64,000 bases of DNA from Gammaproteobacteria bacterium (lineage in GTDB: Bacteria > Pseudomonadota > Gammaproteobacteria > Pseudomonadales > Azotimanducaceae): the NCBI GenBank assembly GCA_026707945.1, contig JAPOVV010000115.1, positions 1-64,000 of the forward strand. Reading direction: 5' to 3'. Shown here in pieces: positions 42,679-56,313 of this stretch (its first letter is position 1; the number at the start of each line of letters is the position of its first letter). The position numbers were made by a program, and so were the translations under genes. Below the pieces are notes generated by a model. It saw only the letters and a list, made by a program, of their open reading frames with translations, made no database searches and was not told where the DNA came from.

Positions 42679-45600
42679 ATGCCTTACAGCTTCACTGAAA
42701 AGAAACGGATTCGTAAGGACTTCGGTCGATTAGCAGAACCGTTGGAATTTCCAAACCTGCTAGCAATCCAAACTGAGTCATACAGCAAATTCTTACAGGC
42801 TGACGTACCGCAATCAGAGCGGGTCGATATCGGCTTGCAAGCCGCCTTCAATTCGGTTTTCCCGATCAATGCGATTAATCAAGCCGCATCACTGCACTAT
42901 GTTGGGTACGAGCTTGAGGACCCAGTATTTGACGTGAAAGAGTGCGTCGTTAGGGGCGTGACCTACTGTGCACCTCTCCACGTGACCCTTCAGCTTGTAT
43001 TTTGGGACAACAGCAAGGATCCGACGAGTCCGGATCCGCGCAAGGTAATTGAGCAGACGGTATACCTCGGAAACGTTCCTCTAATGACTGATACGGGTAC
43101 GTTCGTTATTAACGGGATCGAACGCGTTGTCGTATCGCAAATCCACAGAAGTCCGGGCGTGATCTTTATTGACGATGGCGGAAAAGTGCACTCGTCGGGA
43201 CGAAAACTCTACTCAGCTCGCGTGATACCTGCACGAGGCGTTTGGGTCGACTTCGAATTTGGCATGGAGCCACGTGAAACGACTGAGCTGATCTACGTTC
43301 GGATCGATAGAAAGAAGAAGATTCATATCACGCATTTGTTGCGTGCGATGGAATTCAGCGACGAAGATATTCTGAATATCTTCTATGACGTCAACACGTT
43401 CAAAATCCAAAAGAACGGCAAGATCGTTCTCGATCTCTATCCCGAGCGTTTGCTAGGTGAGACCTCGAGCATCGAGATCAAGGACTCAGACGGCAATGTC
43501 CTCGTGAATGAAGGGGACCGCATATCAGAACGCCACGTTAAGCGTATGTTAGATGCGAAGCTGACGCGGCTCGAAGTGCCACGTCGATACCTTGTCGATC
43601 AAGTTACGGCGACCAGCTATATGGATGCGTCGACGGGTGAGGCGTTCTTGCACTGTAACCACGTACTCACCGAGAAAGACGTTGATGCGTTGATCGAGGC
43701 GGGCGTCGATGTATTAGAAACACTGCAAGTGAACGAGCTGAACAAAGGTTCGTACATCGCTGATACGATCCGGCGCGAACCAGACCATGAGCGAAATAAC
43801 GGGCGAATCCGATCGCTTGTGGAAATCTACAACGTTATGCGACCGGGCGAACCTGTTAGCGCGGAATCGGCAACACAATTGTTCATGAATTCGTTCTTCA
43901 ATGCCGAACGCTACGACTTGTCTCCTGTCGGTCGCATGAAGATTAATCGTCAGTTGGAATGGCGTAATCATGAGTGTCTGATCGGACAGGTACTCAACGA
44001 GAGTATTAAGGATTCGCAGACTCGTCGTGTCCTCTTCAAGAAAGGCACGGAAATTGATCTCGCAGTTGCAGAACGTTTAGTTGCAGATGGCGTGTCGACG
44101 ATTCGCATCGCGACGCCCGAGTTCGCCGACCACTATTACCACGGTCTCGTGCTTTCGACTGATTTACTTGACCAGAACGGCAAAGCGCTGTTTCCGAAAG
44201 GACGATTTCTCGGTACCGAAGAGATCGATGAGCTCCACGAACAAGGCATCGATGAAATCGAGATCGATGTTCCGAATCCAAACTCACGTGTACTGACCCA
44301 TGCGGACTTGGTACAGGTACTTCGCAAGCTCGTTGGGACGCGCGATGGTCAGCGCGAAACGGATGATGTCGACAATCTCAGTAACCGTCGGGTAAGGTCG
44401 GTTGGGGAGACGGCGGAAACTGCATTCCGATCTGGTCTTATGCGCGTCCAGCGTGTCGTGCGGGATCGTCTGGCAATCGCCGAAACTGACGGTCTGATGC
44501 CGCAAGACATGATCAACGCTAAACCCATTGCGGCGGCCATCAACGAGTTCTTTGGTTCCTATGAACTTTCGCAGTACATGGAACACAACAACCCGCTATC
44601 AGAAGTCACGCATAAACGAAAGATCTCTGCGCTCGGGCCTGGTGGTCTAAATCGGGAAAACGCTGGCTTCGAAGTGCGCGACGTGCACCCAACGCACTAT
44701 GGTCGAGTCTGCCCAATCGAAACACCGGAAGGTGGCAACATTGGCTTGATCAACAGCCTAGCGACTTATGCGAAGATCAACGAGTATGGCTTTATCGAAA
44801 CACCGTATCGAGAGGTTCGCAACGGTAAGGTCACCAATAAGGTCGTTTATCTCTCGTCCATCGCTGAGGAGCAGTTCTATATCGCGCAAGCGAACGCGTT
44901 GTTGAACGAAAGCAACGAGCTGACAGAACTTCGTGTTAACTGCCGTTATCGCGGTGAGTTTTTGCAGACGACGCCTGAGAATATTCAATACATGGACGTG
45001 TCACCGAAGCAAATCGTTTCCATCACGTCGGCGTTAATCCCCTTCTTGGAGCACGTGGAAGCCAACCGCGGTCTGATGGGTTCAAACCAACAGCGTCAAG
45101 CGGTACCGAACGTCAAACCCGAAGCGCCGTTGGTGGGGACGGGAATGGAACGGGTGATCGCCCGTGACTCTGGCGTTTGCTTGATTGCGAAGCGCGACGG
45201 CGTCGTCGAGATGGTTGACGGCACACGCATTGTGGTACGAGCAACAGCACGTTCGAAAGACGTGATCGAAGACGATGTTGATATATACGCCCTACAAAAG
45301 TTCACGCGCTCGAACAACAGTACGTGTATCAATCAAAAACCGACGGTGAAGTTGCATGACCGGGTGAAAGCGGGAGACATCTTGGCCGATGGTCCTGCAG
45401 TGGACTTAGGCGAACTCGCACTTGGTCACAACATTCGTGTCGCGTTCATGCCGTGGAACGGCTACAACTACGAAGACTCCATTCTTGTTTCGGAGCGAGT
45501 CGTCGAAGAGGATCTCTTTACAACGATTCACATTCAGAAATTCGACTGCACTGCGCGCGAAACCAAAATGGGACCGGAAGAGATTACCGCCGATATACCT

Positions 45601-47097
45601 GGCATCGGTGAATCTCCACTGACAAAGTTGGACGGTAATGGCATCGTCACGATTGGCGCAGAAGTCAAAGGTGATGACATCCTCGTCGGCAAAGTCACAC
45701 CAAAAGGTGAGACACAACTGACGCCGGAAGAAAAGCTGCTTCGTGCAATTTTTGGGGAAAAGGCATCCGACGTAAAAGATACATCGCTACGGCTACCGAA
45801 GGGTGTCAGCGGAACCGTTGTGGACGTTCAGGTCTTCACCCGTGAGGACGTTGAAAAAGATGACCGCGCGAAAGCGATCCGCGACGAAGAACTGAGCAGC
45901 TTCAAGAAGGACCTGGCGGACCAGTACGAGATTGTCAAGAACGCGAAGTTTGACCGCGTCGCAACGATGCTAAAAAGTCTGAAGGCGACGGTTGCGCCCG
46001 GACTGAAAAAAGGTGACAAGATCACGACCGCATACCTGAACGATCTTGATCGAACGGCTTGGCTAGGTATCCGTACTGCGGACGACGACGTCAATAAAGT
46101 GCTGGATCGCGTTTCATCGGATTTGGCCGATCTAGAGACGAAGCACGAAAAGGAAATCAAGGACAAACGGAAGAAACTTGAGCGAGGCGACGATTTACGA
46201 CCAAGCGTGCTCAAGGAAGTCCACGTCTACATTGCGACGAAACGTCGCATCCAAGCAGGGGACAAGATGGCCGGTAGGCATGGCAACAAAGGTGTGATTT
46301 CCGTGATCATGCCGGTCGAAGACATGCCATTTGATGAACACGGGGAACCGGTCGACATCGTTCTAAATCCCTTAGGCGTACCGTCTCGTATGAACGTCGG
46401 GCAGCTGCTTGAGGCGCATATCGGATGGGCTGCGAAAGGTATTGGCTTAGAGATCGGCCGCTTGCTCGATCAGAGCAAAGCGGTTAAGGAAGTACGTGAA
46501 TATCTCGAAAAAGCGTACAACACCGTCGGTGATAAGCCTGTTGATGTCGCGAGTTTGAACGACAAAGAACTGATGGAGCTAGCAGGGAATCTGCGCAATG
46601 GCATACCGGTTGCGACACCAGTCTTCGATGGCGCGCGCGAGCTTGATATCAAGGCAATGTTAGAACTAGCAGGACTGCCGACTTCAGGTCAGACCACTCT
46701 CTACGACGGACGAACCGGTGAAGCGTTTGATCGCCCAGTTACTCTGGGTTATCTATATCTGTTAAAGCTCAATCACTTGGTTGACGACAAGATGCATGCG
46801 CGATCAACTGGTTCATACAGTATGGTCACGCAGCAGCCTCTGGGCGGTAAAGCGCAATTCGGAGGCCAGCGCTTCGGCGAAATGGAAGTATGGGCGTTAG
46901 AAGCCTATGGTGCTGCGTACGCGTTGCAGGAGATGCTCACCGTCAAATCGGATGATGTCGAGGGAAGAGGTCGCATGTACCAAGACATTGTGAACGGTAA
47001 TTACGGTATGAAGCCGAACATTCCAGAATCGTTCAACGTCATCCGAAAAGAGATTCGGTCATTGGCGTTGGACGTGGATTTCGGTACGGACGTCTAG
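42679..47097 (+). CDS. rpoB: DNA-directed RNA polymerase subunit beta
   Basis: 1472 residues, about 130 longer than E. coli. Core motifs are intact: [12 protein letters not shown], the rifampicin region [60 protein letters not shown], and the C-terminal clamp [33 protein letters not shown]. Most of the added length is an insertion at about residues 426-537 (43954-44290), after GRMKINRQL. The fork/rif region differs at several drug contacts (Tyr at 514, Glu at 516, Lys at 529, E. coli numbering). Catalytic core of transcription; cotranscribed with rpoC 13 nt later. Confidence 0.97.
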   Translation: MPYSFTEKKRIRKDFGRLAEPLEFPNLLAIQTESYSKFLQADVPQSERVDIGLQAAFNSVFPINAINQAASLHYVGYELEDPVFDVKECVVRGVTYCAPLHVTLQLVFWDNSKDPTSPDPRKVIEQTVYLGNVPLMTDTGTFVINGIERVVVSQIHRSPGVIFIDDGGKVHSSGRKLYSARVIPARGVWVDFEFGMEPRETTELIYVRIDRKKKIHITHLLRAMEFSDEDILNIFYDVNTFKIQKNGKIVLDLYPERLLGETSSIEIKDSDGNVLVNEGDRISERHVKRMLDAKLTRLEVPRRYLVDQVTATSYMDASTGEAFLHCNHVLTEKDVDALIEAGVDVLETLQVNELNKGSYIADTIRREPDHERNNGRIRSLVEIYNVMRPGEPVSAESATQLFMNSFFNAERYDLSPVGRMKINRQLEWRNHECLIGQVLNESIKDSQTRRVLFKKGTEIDLAVAERLVADGVSTIRIATPEFADHYYHGLVLSTDLLDQNGKALFPKGRFLGTEEIDELHEQGIDEIEIDVPNPNSRVLTHADLVQVLRKLVGTRDGQRETDDVDNLSNRRVRSVGETAETAFRSGLMRVQRVVRDRLAIAETDGLMPQDMINAKPIAAAINEFFGSYELSQYMEHNNPLSEVTHKRKISALGPGGLNRENAGFEVRDVHPTHYGRVCPIETPEGGNIGLINSLATYAKINEYGFIETPYREVRNGKVTNKVVYLSSIAEEQFYIAQANALLNESNELTELRVNCRYRGEFLQTTPENIQYMDVSPKQIVSITSALIPFLEHVEANRGLMGSNQQRQAVPNVKPEAPLVGTGMERVIARDSGVCLIAKRDGVVEMVDGTRIVVRATARSKDVIEDDVDIYALQKFTRSNNSTCINQKPTVKLHDRVKAGDILADGPAVDLGELALGHNIRVAFMPWNGYNYEDSILVSERVVEEDLFTTIHIQKFDCTARETKMGPEEITADIPGIGESPLTKLDGNGIVTIGAEVKGDDILVGKVTPKGETQLTPEEKLLRAIFGEKASDVKDTSLRLPKGVSGTVVDVQVFTREDVEKDDRAKAIRDEELSSFKKDLADQYEIVKNAKFDRVATMLKSLKATVAPGLKKGDKITTAYLNDLDRTAWLGIRTADDDVNKVLDRVSSDLADLETKHEKEIKDKRKKLERGDDLRPSVLKEVHVYIATKRRIQAGDKMAGRHGNKGVISVIMPVEDMPFDEHGEPVDIVLNPLGVPSRMNVGQLLEAHIGWAAKGIGLEIGRLLDQSKAVKEVREYLEKAYNTVGDKPVDVASLNDKELMELAGNLRNGIPVATPVFDGARELDIKAMLELAGLPTSGQTTLYDGRTGEAFDRPVTLGYLYLLKLNHLVDDKMHARSTGSYSMVTQQPLGGKAQFGGQRFGEMEVWALEAYGAAYALQEMLTVKSDDVEGRGRMYQDIVNGNYGMKPNIPESFNVIRKEIRSLALDVDFGTDV

Positions 47098-47110
47098 AGA
47101 GGAGAAAGTC

Positions 47111-50100
47111 ATGGTTGCATCTACATTCAATCCAACGGCGCCAGGATTCTCTCGGGCACGAGTTAGCTCGATGTTTGCGCCGCCGCCTGGTCGTTCGCCG
47201 CAGAGTGAAGACGACTTCAACATGCTGCAGATCAGTCTGGCATCTCCAGAGATGATTCGGAGTTGGTCACACGGCGAGGTCAAGAAGCCGGAGACCATTA
47301 ACTATCGCACACTCAAGCCAGAGCGAGATGGGTTGTTCTGTGCGAAGATTTTTGGACCGATCAAAGATTTTGAATGCTTGTGTGGTAAATACAAGCGTCA
47401 AAAGCACAAGGGCGTCGTGTGCGAGAAATGTGGCGTCGAAGTCACGACTAGCAAGGTGCGCCGTGAGCGCATGGGTCACATCGAACTCGCGTGTCCAGTT
47501 GCTCATATTTGGTTCTTCAAATCGATGCCTTCACGCATCGCGACGTTACTCGATATCACCGTAAAGCACTTGGAACGGGTGCTTTATTTCGATTCCTTTA
47601 TCGTGGTAGAGAGCGATGTCCCGGAAGACGTCAAAATTGGTACGGTCCTCACTCAGGAGGAACTTGAAGCTGCGCAGGATCTGCATGGCGAAGACGCGCT
47701 CGAAGTGGAGATGGGCGCAGCCGCAATCGAACGTATTCTCGAGGACATGGATCTTGAATACGAAGCGGAGTTATTGCGCGAGGAACTTGATGCCACGCGG
47801 TCAGAAGCGAAAAGCAAGAAGATCACGAAGCGGCTCAAGTTGATTGAGGCGTTCATTAAAACGAACAACAAACCAAACTGGATGATTCTGCGGACGTTGC
47901 CGGTGTTACCGCCGGAGCTACGCCCATTGGTTCCTCTGGAAGGCGGGCAGTTTGCGACCTCGGACTTGAACGATCTTTATCGCCGCGTCATTAACCGCAA
48001 CAATCGATTGAATCGGCTCATCGAGCAGAGCGCACCAGAGATCATCCAGCGCAACGAGAAGCGAATGTTGCAGGAATCGATCGATGCGTTGCTTGACAAT
48101 GGACGCCGTGGGCGCGCGGTTGTCGGTCGAAACAAGAATCCGCTGAAATCGCTTTCCGCCATGATTCAAGGAAAGCAAGGGCGGTTCCGACAAAACCTCC
48201 TTGGTAAACGAGTGGACTACTCCGGTCGATCCGTCATCGTTGTCGGACCAACCCTCAAACTGCATCAGTGCGGCTTGCCGAAGAAAATGGCATTGGAGCT
48301 ATTCAAGCCTTTCATATTCGGCGAAATTATGCGGCGGAATCCCGCCGAGATGACCATCCGTCAGGCAAAGACGCAGGTCGAGAACGAAACGCCTGAAGTC
48401 TGGGACATTCTCGATGATGTGATTCGCGAGCACCCCGTGTTGCTGAACCGCGCACCGACGCTGCACCGTTTGAGCGTACAAGCGTTTGAACCTGTGTTGA
48501 TCGAAGGGAAAGCGATCCAGTTGCACCCCTTGGTGTGCGTTGCTTTCAATGCTGACTTTGATGGCGACCAAATGGCCGTTCACGTGCCGCTGACGCTTGA
48601 AGCGCAGTTGGAGTGTCGCGCGCTGATGATGTCAACTAACAACATCCTCTCGCCGGCAAATGGCGAACCGATCATCGTGCCGAACCAAGACGTTGTTTTG
48701 GGGCTTTACTACATGACCCTCGAAAAGGTCAATGTTCCGGGTGAGGGTTCAATCTTTCGAGACGTTGCAGAAGTCCAACGCGCCTACCAGTCAAAGGTTG
48801 TAGATCTTCATGCGAAGATCAAAGTGCGCATTGATGACTACCAAGCGGATGGCACGCCGTACACACACACGGTCGATACCACGGTTGGTCGTACGCTACT
48901 GCGGGATTTACTCCCGCCACCGATGAGTTTCGACCTGGTTAACCGGGTTCTCAACCGTAGCGCGATCTCCAATCTGGTTAACGTCTGTTATCGGCGCGTT
49001 GGTCTGAAAGAGACCGTGGTGTTTGCTGACCAGCTGATGTATACCGGCTTTCACTACTCGACGATTTCTGGTTGTTCGATTTGTATCGAAGACTTCGTCA
49101 TTCCAGATAGTAAGGCGAAGATCATCGATGAATCGATGCAGGAAGTCCAAACGATCGAGCAGCAAGCAATGGCGATGTTGGTATCGGAAAACGAGCGATA
49201 CAACAAAATCGTTGACGCATGGACGGCGGCCGAGACGCAAGTTAAGAAAGACATGATGGATGGTTTGGAAACCATCACCGTTCGAGATCGCGAGGGCGAA
49301 GACGTTCAACAACACTCGTTCAATTCGGTCTTCATCTATTGCGACTCGTCCGCACGTGGTTCGCCGGAACAGATTCGGCAGGTGGCGGGTATGCGTGGTT
49401 GCTTGTCGCGTCCCGATGGAACGATCATCGAGACTCCGATCATCGCGAATTTCCGTGAAGGTCTTACGGTCAATGAGTACTTCATCTCTACCCACGGTGC
49501 GCGTAAGGGGTTGTCTGATACCGCGTTGAAGACCGCGAACGCGGGTTATCTAACTCGTCGCTTGGTCGACATTTCCCAAGACTTGGTCATCACGGAATCA
49601 GACTGCGGAACGACTGAAGGTCTGCGTGTTACGGCTTTGATCAACAAGAAGGAAGGGGATGTCTCGCTGTCCGTATTCGAACGGGTACTTGGCCGAGTGA
49701 CTTCGAAAGCAGTCGAAGATCCGGTCACCGGAGCCGTCGTGTTGGACGCGAACGAGCTCATTACGGAAGAGCACGAAGAGCTGATCGAGAACATCGACGA
49801 GATCTGGGTACGGTCGCCGATCACGTGTGAGACACGTTATGGCGTGTGTGCACATTGTTATGGACGCGACTTGGCTCGCGGTCATCTTGTGAACGAGGGC
49901 GAAGCAGTTGGTGTTATTGCCGCGCAGAGCATCGGTGAACCTGGTACACAGCTGACCTTGCGGACGTTCCATATGGGTGGTGCCGCTTCCAGAACGTCGG
50001 TTGACGATCGTGTCATTGTCAAGAGCGCGGGAACCGTTCGACTACGCGATGCGCGGTTGTTGAAGTTAGAAGACGGCCAAGCGATCGTGGTGTCGCGGTC

Positions 50101-51400
50101 TGCCGAAATCGTTATCGCGGATGAGCACGGGCGCGAACGTGAACGATATCGCGTACCGTACGGAGCACGGCTCTCGCCATCAGCGGCACAAGAGGAACAC
50201 GTTGAAGTTCGTGAAACCGTCGCCGAATGGGATGTTCACAGCCACCCGATCATCAGCGAGAAAAATGGCATCATCGCCTTCGAGGACATTGTTGAAGGTT
50301 CAAGCGTCGAACGCGTAATGGACGAGTTGACCGGTATCGAGTCGATAACGGTCATTGCGGAATCTGATCGTACAGACGTTATCGATGAGGAAACGGGTAA
50401 GTTACGCAAGCTTCGCCCGACCCTCAAGCTCTACAAGAAGGGACGGGCTAAGACCGACACCAATCTGATCAACTCGTTCCGATTGAGCGACGGTGCGTCG
50501 ATTGACGTGAAAGACGGCGACGAGGTGCACGAAGGTGCGACGGTCGCGACCGTACCAACGACGGCGGTACGAATGTCGACGGACATCGTCGGCGGTCTGC
50601 CACGTGTCGTTGACCTTTTCGAAGCACGGCAGCGTAAAGGGGGTGCGATTCTCGCAGAAGCGTCGGGAGACGTGAGTTTCGGGACCGAAACCATGACGAA
50701 GCACCGTCTGGTGATTACCAATGAAGACGGTAATGCACATGAAAAACTAATCCCGAAAACGCGTCAGATCGAGGTTTACCCTGGCGAGAAGATCCAGCGC
50801 GGCGACGTTGTCTGCGATGGCGTACTCGACCCGAAGGACATCCTGCGTTATCGTGGCATCGGTGCTTTACGCGAATACATCGTGGACAACATCCAGGAGG
50901 TATTTCAAGCCCAAGGCGTGTTGCTGAACGACAAGCACATTGAGATCATCATTCGGCAGATGCTTCGCAAGGTCGATATCACGGAAGCGGGTGATTCGGA
51001 CTTTGTTAAAGGCGAACGTGTCGAATACGTGTCCGCGCTAAGTGCAAACGAAGAACTCGCAAGCGCAGGTAAACAGCCTGCTCAATTCGATCGAGTACTT
51101 CTCGGTATCACCCGCGGTTCACTTGCAACCGATTCGTTTATCTCGGCGGCGTCATTCCAGGAAACTACAAAAATCCTGACTGATGCAGCGGTCAATAGTC
51201 GTAAGGACATGTTGCGTGGACTGAAGGAAAACGTGATCGTCGGTCGATTGATTCCGGCGGGTACGGGCTTGGCGCATCAACGCAAGATGAAGCAGGAACG
51301 TGAAGCCAGGAAGATCATCGACGAGCACATTCGCGAAGGGTTACCCGAGGACGAAACGGAACAAAAGCTCGAAACACTTGAAACGGGTGACGCGAGTTGA
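47111..51400 (+). CDS. rpoC: DNA-directed RNA polymerase subunit beta'
   Basis: 1429 residues (E. coli 1407). ATG 47111 has gagaggagaaag upstream. The zinc-binding site near the N-terminus is [15 protein letters not shown], the catalytic motif NADFDGDQM holds the three Mg-binding Asp, and the second zinc site is [19 protein letters not shown]. Trigger loop region [22 protein letters not shown] is conserved. A hairpin (51429-51475) separates it from rpsL. Confidence 0.97.
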   Translation: MVASTFNPTAPGFSRARVSSMFAPPPGRSPQSEDDFNMLQISLASPEMIRSWSHGEVKKPETINYRTLKPERDGLFCAKIFGPIKDFECLCGKYKRQKHKGVVCEKCGVEVTTSKVRRERMGHIELACPVAHIWFFKSMPSRIATLLDITVKHLERVLYFDSFIVVESDVPEDVKIGTVLTQEELEAAQDLHGEDALEVEMGAAAIERILEDMDLEYEAELLREELDATRSEAKSKKITKRLKLIEAFIKTNNKPNWMILRTLPVLPPELRPLVPLEGGQFATSDLNDLYRRVINRNNRLNRLIEQSAPEIIQRNEKRMLQESIDALLDNGRRGRAVVGRNKNPLKSLSAMIQGKQGRFRQNLLGKRVDYSGRSVIVVGPTLKLHQCGLPKKMALELFKPFIFGEIMRRNPAEMTIRQAKTQVENETPEVWDILDDVIREHPVLLNRAPTLHRLSVQAFEPVLIEGKAIQLHPLVCVAFNADFDGDQMAVHVPLTLEAQLECRALMMSTNNILSPANGEPIIVPNQDVVLGLYYMTLEKVNVPGEGSIFRDVAEVQRAYQSKVVDLHAKIKVRIDDYQADGTPYTHTVDTTVGRTLLRDLLPPPMSFDLVNRVLNRSAISNLVNVCYRRVGLKETVVFADQLMYTGFHYSTISGCSICIEDFVIPDSKAKIIDESMQEVQTIEQQAMAMLVSENERYNKIVDAWTAAETQVKKDMMDGLETITVRDREGEDVQQHSFNSVFIYCDSSARGSPEQIRQVAGMRGCLSRPDGTIIETPIIANFREGLTVNEYFISTHGARKGLSDTALKTANAGYLTRRLVDISQDLVITESDCGTTEGLRVTALINKKEGDVSLSVFERVLGRVTSKAVEDPVTGAVVLDANELITEEHEELIENIDEIWVRSPITCETRYGVCAHCYGRDLARGHLVNEGEAVGVIAAQSIGEPGTQLTLRTFHMGGAASRTSVDDRVIVKSAGTVRLRDARLLKLEDGQAIVVSRSAEIVIADEHGRERERYRVPYGARLSPSAAQEEHVEVRETVAEWDVHSHPIISEKNGIIAFEDIVEGSSVERVMDELTGIESITVIAESDRTDVIDEETGKLRKLRPTLKLYKKGRAKTDTNLINSFRLSDGASIDVKDGDEVHEGATVATVPTTAVRMSTDIVGGLPRVVDLFEARQRKGGAILAEASGDVSFGTETMTKHRLVITNEDGNAHEKLIPKTRQIEVYPGEKIQRGDVVCDGVLDPKDILRYRGIGALREYIVDNIQEVFQAQGVLLNDKHIEIIIRQMLRKVDITEAGDSDFVKGERVEYVSALSANEELASAGKQPAQFDRVLLGITRGSLATDSFISAASFQETTKILTDAAVNSRKDMLRGLKENVIVGRLIPAGTGLAHQRKMKQEREARKIIDEHIREGLPEDETEQKLETLETGDAS

Positions 51401-51428
51401 ATCTGACGAGTTCAGTCACTAGAATTGC

Positions 51429-51480
51429 GCAGCCTGTAGCACGGGAGCAGAAACTCAAAGCGTGCTACCGGCTGCATTTT
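51429..51480 (+). terminator. Terminator or attenuator between rpoC and rpsL
   Basis: 15-bp stem with one mismatch: gcagcctgtagcacg (51429-51443) / cgtgctaccggctgc (51461-51475), 17-nt loop, followed by only four T (atttt). Separates the rpoBC and str operons; the short T run suggests partial readthrough. Confidence 0.7.
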
Positions 51481-51498
51481 CGATGTTGGAGTTGATGC

Positions 51499-51870
51499 TT
51501 GGCAACCATTAATCAGCTGGTTCGCAAACCGCGAAAGCGCAAGCAGACCAAGAGCAAAGTACCCGCGCTAGAAGCGGCGCCGCAAAAGCGGGGCGTATGC
51601 ATGCGCGTGTATACGACGACGCCGCGGAAACCGAATTCTGCGATGCGTAAGGTGTGTCGCGTACGGCTCAACAATGGCTACGAAGTCAACTCTTACATAG
51701 GTGGTGAAGGTCATAACTTGCAGGAACACTCATCGGTGCTTATTCGCGGTGGAAGAGTGAAGGATCTGCCTGGGGTGCGTTACCACACGGTGCGCGGTGT
51801 AGGTGATCTCGCCGGCGTTGAAGAGCGCAAGCAAGGTCGTTCCAAGTACGGCTCTAAGAAACCGAAGTAG
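51499..51870 (+). CDS. rpsL: 30S ribosomal protein S12
   Basis: 123 residues from TTG 51499. Clearly S12: [70 protein letters not shown]. Position 43 is Arg instead of the usual Lys, equivalent to the K43R streptomycin-resistance allele; Lys88 is unchanged. Part of the decoding centre. Followed by rpsG. Confidence 0.97.
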   Translation: MATINQLVRKPRKRKQTKSKVPALEAAPQKRGVCMRVYTTTPRKPNSAMRKVCRVRLNNGYEVNSYIGGEGHNLQEHSSVLIRGGRVKDLPGVRYHTVRGVGDLAGVEERKQGRSKYGSKKPK

Positions 51871-51879
51871 GGTCAGACT

Positions 51880-52356
51880 ATGTCAAGACGTCGCCGAGCC
51901 GAGAAGCGTGTCATCCTTCCGGATCCAAAGTACCACAATGAGACGCTCGCCAAATTCATCAATCACGTGATGGAGAGCGGCAAGAAAGCAGTCGCCGAGA
52001 GAATCGTGTATGGAGCTTTATCGATCATCGAGACGCGCCAGAAGTCCGACCCGGTTGATGTCTTCTTGAAGGCGCTAGAAAACGTCTCGCCAGCGACGGA
52101 AGTCAAATCCCGTCGCGTCGGTGGTGCGACGTATCAGGTGCCAATCGAAGTACGACCTTCGCGTCGGGAGGCGTTGGCGATGCGTTGGCTGGTGGAAAAC
52201 GCGCGGAAGCGCAGTGAAAAGTCGATGGACGCACGTCTTGCAAGCGAACTTGCGGACGCAGCAGCAAATAGCGCAAATTCCGCTTCGATAAAGAAACGGG
52301 ATGACACTCATCGCATGGCAGAGGCGAATCGTGCCTTCGCTCACTTCAGGTATTGA
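51880..52356 (+). CDS. rpsG: 30S ribosomal protein S7
   Basis: 158 residues. [31 protein letters not shown] and [26 protein letters not shown] are diagnostic. Binds the 16S 3' major domain and regulates the str operon in E. coli. 9 nt after rpsL. Confidence 0.97.
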   Translation: MSRRRRAEKRVILPDPKYHNETLAKFINHVMESGKKAVAERIVYGALSIIETRQKSDPVDVFLKALENVSPATEVKSRRVGGATYQVPIEVRPSRREALAMRWLVENARKRSEKSMDARLASELADAAANSANSASIKKRDDTHRMAEANRAFAHFRY

Positions 52357-52436
52357 ACGGTCTTGACAGCGTTTACGACTTCCTGACGCCGCTCTCACCT
52401 TAACAACTCAATCTCACAAACTCATTCGGAGCAAAG

Positions 52437-54527
52437 ATGCCTCGTAGCACGCCAATAGGCCGCTACAGAAATATCGGTATTGTCGCGCACGTTGATGCGG
52501 GCAAGACCACAACCACAGAACGCGTTCTGTTCTATGCCGGTATCTCCTATAAGATCGGCGAAGTCCACGATGGTGCTGCCGTCATGGATTGGATGGAACA
52601 GGAACAAGAGCGCGGAATTACGATCACATCCGCTGCCACGACTTGCTTCTGGCGCGGAACTGACCAGCAGTTTCAAGAACATCGCGTCAATATCATCGAT
52701 ACACCGGGTCACGTGGACTTTACGATTGAAGTTGAACGTAGTCTGCGCGTCCTCGACGGCGCGGTCGTCGTATTTTGCGGTGCAGCAGGTGTGGAGCCCC
52801 AGTCGGAAACTGTGTGGCGACAGGCGGACCGGTACCAAGTACCTCGTATCGTGTTCGTCAACAAAATGGATCGCGCAGGCGCTAATTTCGAACGAGTTGT
52901 TGAACAGATCGAAAGTCGCCTTGGCGCAAAACCAGTTCCGGTTCAACTCGCGATTGGCGCAGAAGAGACGTTCAAAGGTGTTGTTGATCTGATCGAGATG
53001 CAGGCTCTGTATTTCAACGAGGAGGATCAGGGACTCTCTGTTACGAGAACCGATATACCAGAAGAACTGTTAGCTGATGCGGAAGGTATGCGAGAACGCC
53101 TGATCGAAGAAGCCGCAGACGCGAATGAAGAGCTCACCGAAAAATACCTAGAAGGCGTCGAACTAACAAGTGAAGAAATCAAAGCAGGTTTGCGGCAGCG
53201 CACGATCGCAAATCAGATCGTACCGGCGCTTTGTGGTTCGGCGTTTAAGAACAAAGGCGTACAACCTGTGTTGGATGCCGTCATTGACTTTCTACCTGCA
53301 CCAACCGAAGTCAAAGCGATTGAAGGAACCGAGCGCGACGGCCAGTCAACTCAACGTCATTCTGATGACGATGAACCATTCGCAGCGCTGGCGTTCAAGA
53401 TTGCGACTGACCCATACGTTGGAACGCTCACGTTCTTTCGGGTTTATTCGGGCGTATTGAAGACAGGCGATCGAGTGTTCAACTCTGTGCGAGAAAAGCG
53501 CGAGCGGGTTGGGCGTATGGTGCAAATGCACTCCAATGAGCGTAACGAGATTAATGAGGTCCGAGCGGGCGACATAGCCGCAGCGATCGGATTGAAAGAT
53601 GTCACGACGGGTGACACGTTTTGTGACGAGCAGCACTTTGTGCAGCTGGAGCGCATGGACTTTCCTGAACCCGTCATACACGTTGCAGTTGAACCGAAAT
53701 CCGTCGCCGATCAAGACAAGATGTCTATCGCACTCTCCAAGTTAGCACAAGAAGATCCGTCATTTCGCGTCTCGACGGATGCGGAATCGGGACAGACCAT
53801 CATCGCTGGTATGGGCGAATTGCATCTCGACATCATCGTTGATCGTATGAAGCGCGAGTTCAGCGTGGAAGCGAATATAGGTAAACCACAGGTTGCATAT
53901 CGAGAAACGATTCGAAAATCTGTCGATTCCGAGGCGAAATTCGTTCGTCAATCTGGTGGTCGAGGTCAATATGGTCACGTTTTTGTTCGTCTTGAACCGC
54001 TCGTACACAGTGAAGGGACGTACGAATTCGCCGATGAAATCGTGGGCGGTGCCGTACCAAGAGAATACATACCTGCCGTCGACAGAGGCATCCGCGAGCA
54101 GATGGACAACGGCGTTATTGCCGGATTCCCTCTGATAAACGTGAAGGCGACGCTATTCGATGGTTCGTATCACGAAGTGGATTCAAGCGAAGTCGCTTTT
54201 AAAATTGCCGGTTCAACTGCGCTGCGTGATGGCGCAGCGAAAGCGGATCCGGTGCTATTAGAGCCGCTCATGTCGGTTGAAGTCGTCACCCCCGAGGACT
54301 ATATGGGTGCGGTGGTTGGTGACTTGAATCGAAGGCGCGGCATGATCGAAGGCATGGACGAGAACTTTGCCGGCAAGATCGTGCGTGCGAAGGTCCCACT
54401 CGGCGAGATGTTCGGTTACGCAACGGACCTGAGATCATCAACACAAGGACGTGCAACGTTCACGATGGAATTTGCGGAATACGCTGAGGTTCCTGACACC
54501 ATCGCCGAAGCAATAAAGGCGCGATAG
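52437..54527 (+). CDS. fusA: Elongation factor G
   Basis: 696 residues. GTPase motifs [11 protein letters not shown] (G1), RGITI (G2), DTPGHVDF (G3) and NKMDRAG (G4) are intact, followed by domains II-V (C-terminal [24 protein letters not shown]). Catalyses translocation and, with RRF, ribosome recycling. Third gene of the str operon. Confidence 0.97.
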   Translation: MPRSTPIGRYRNIGIVAHVDAGKTTTTERVLFYAGISYKIGEVHDGAAVMDWMEQEQERGITITSAATTCFWRGTDQQFQEHRVNIIDTPGHVDFTIEVERSLRVLDGAVVVFCGAAGVEPQSETVWRQADRYQVPRIVFVNKMDRAGANFERVVEQIESRLGAKPVPVQLAIGAEETFKGVVDLIEMQALYFNEEDQGLSVTRTDIPEELLADAEGMRERLIEEAADANEELTEKYLEGVELTSEEIKAGLRQRTIANQIVPALCGSAFKNKGVQPVLDAVIDFLPAPTEVKAIEGTERDGQSTQRHSDDDEPFAALAFKIATDPYVGTLTFFRVYSGVLKTGDRVFNSVREKRERVGRMVQMHSNERNEINEVRAGDIAAAIGLKDVTTGDTFCDEQHFVQLERMDFPEPVIHVAVEPKSVADQDKMSIALSKLAQEDPSFRVSTDAESGQTIIAGMGELHLDIIVDRMKREFSVEANIGKPQVAYRETIRKSVDSEAKFVRQSGGRGQYGHVFVRLEPLVHSEGTYEFADEIVGGAVPREYIPAVDRGIREQMDNGVIAGFPLINVKATLFDGSYHEVDSSEVAFKIAGSTALRDGAAKADPVLLEPLMSVEVVTPEDYMGAVVGDLNRRRGMIEGMDENFAGKIVRAKVPLGEMFGYATDLRSSTQGRATFTMEFAEYAEVPDTIAEAIKAR

Positions 54528-54570
54528 CAATGCAGCTCAATCGTCTTGCCGAATAACGGAGGAATTCAAA

Positions 54571-55770
<1,200 letters not shown>

Positions 55771-55785
55771 AAACAGCGGTAGTGG

Positions 55786-55818
55786 ATGGCAGCGTAAGTA
55801 AAATTCGCTGCCATTTTT
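55786..55818 (+). terminator. Rho-independent terminator after tuf
   Basis: 9-bp stem atggcagcg (55786-55794) / cgctgccat (55806-55814), 11-nt loop, then TTTTT (55814-55818). Confidence 0.85.
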
Positions 55819-55844
55819 ACGCCCCTAGTAATGGGTAGGGGCGT
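55819..55844 (+). promoter_or_regulatory. Leader hairpin before rpsJ
   Basis: acgcccct (55819-55826) / aggggcgt (55837-55844), 8 perfect bp, 10-nt loop, directly after the tuf terminator and 29 nt before rpsJ. It may be part of the S10 operon leader. Confidence 0.5.
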
Positions 55845-55872
55845 GTATGTGCATTGATCCTTTGGAAGGTAC

Positions 55873-56187
55873 GTGGCAACAAACCAACACATTCGCATTC
55901 AGCTGAAGGCTTTTGACCATAAATTGCTGGATGCAACCACCGCCGATCTTGTCGACTCGATCAAGCGATCGGGTGCACGACTCGTCGGCCCGATTCCGTT
56001 GCCGACGCGCACGGAACGGTGGACGGTGTTGATTTCGCCTCACGTCGACAAGGACGCGCGCGATCAGTATGAGATTCGAACGCACAAGCGCCTAATCGAC
56101 ATTGTTGACTACACAGACAAAACAGTCGATGCACTCAGTAAACACGATGTGGCTGCAGGAGTCGATATCGAAGTAAGCGTCACTTAA
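55873..56187 (+). CDS. rpsJ: 30S ribosomal protein S10
   Basis: 104 residues from GTG 55873. [14 protein letters not shown] and [39 protein letters not shown] define S10 (NusE). Head of the S10 operon. Ahead of rplC is a 126-nt gap. Confidence 0.97.
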   Translation: MATNQHIRIQLKAFDHKLLDATTADLVDSIKRSGARLVGPIPLPTRTERWTVLISPHVDKDARDQYEIRTHKRLIDIVDYTDKTVDALSKHDVAAGVDIEVSVT

Positions 56188-56235
56188 AGAACTTCAGGTT
56201 GATGCGAGCATCTTGATCGCTCGCAGCCGAAATTG

Positions 56236-56273
56236 AATCGGTTCACTGTTAAGAACGGTGCGCCGATTTTTTT
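56236..56273 (+). promoter_or_regulatory. Possible attenuator between rpsJ and rplC
   Basis: Stem aatcgg (56236-56241) / ccgatt (56263-56268) followed by TTTTTTT (56267-56273). The stem is short with a large loop, so this may be partial attenuation, not a real terminator. Confidence 0.4.
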
Positions 56274-56313
56274 ACCGTTGTCCCACTGAAGTTAACGACG
56301 CTAAGAGAACGCA

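Noticed and set aside
56236-56273. A full terminator splitting the S10 operon
   Set aside because: The stem is short with a large loop, and a true stop here would silence essential genes; kept only as a possible attenuator.
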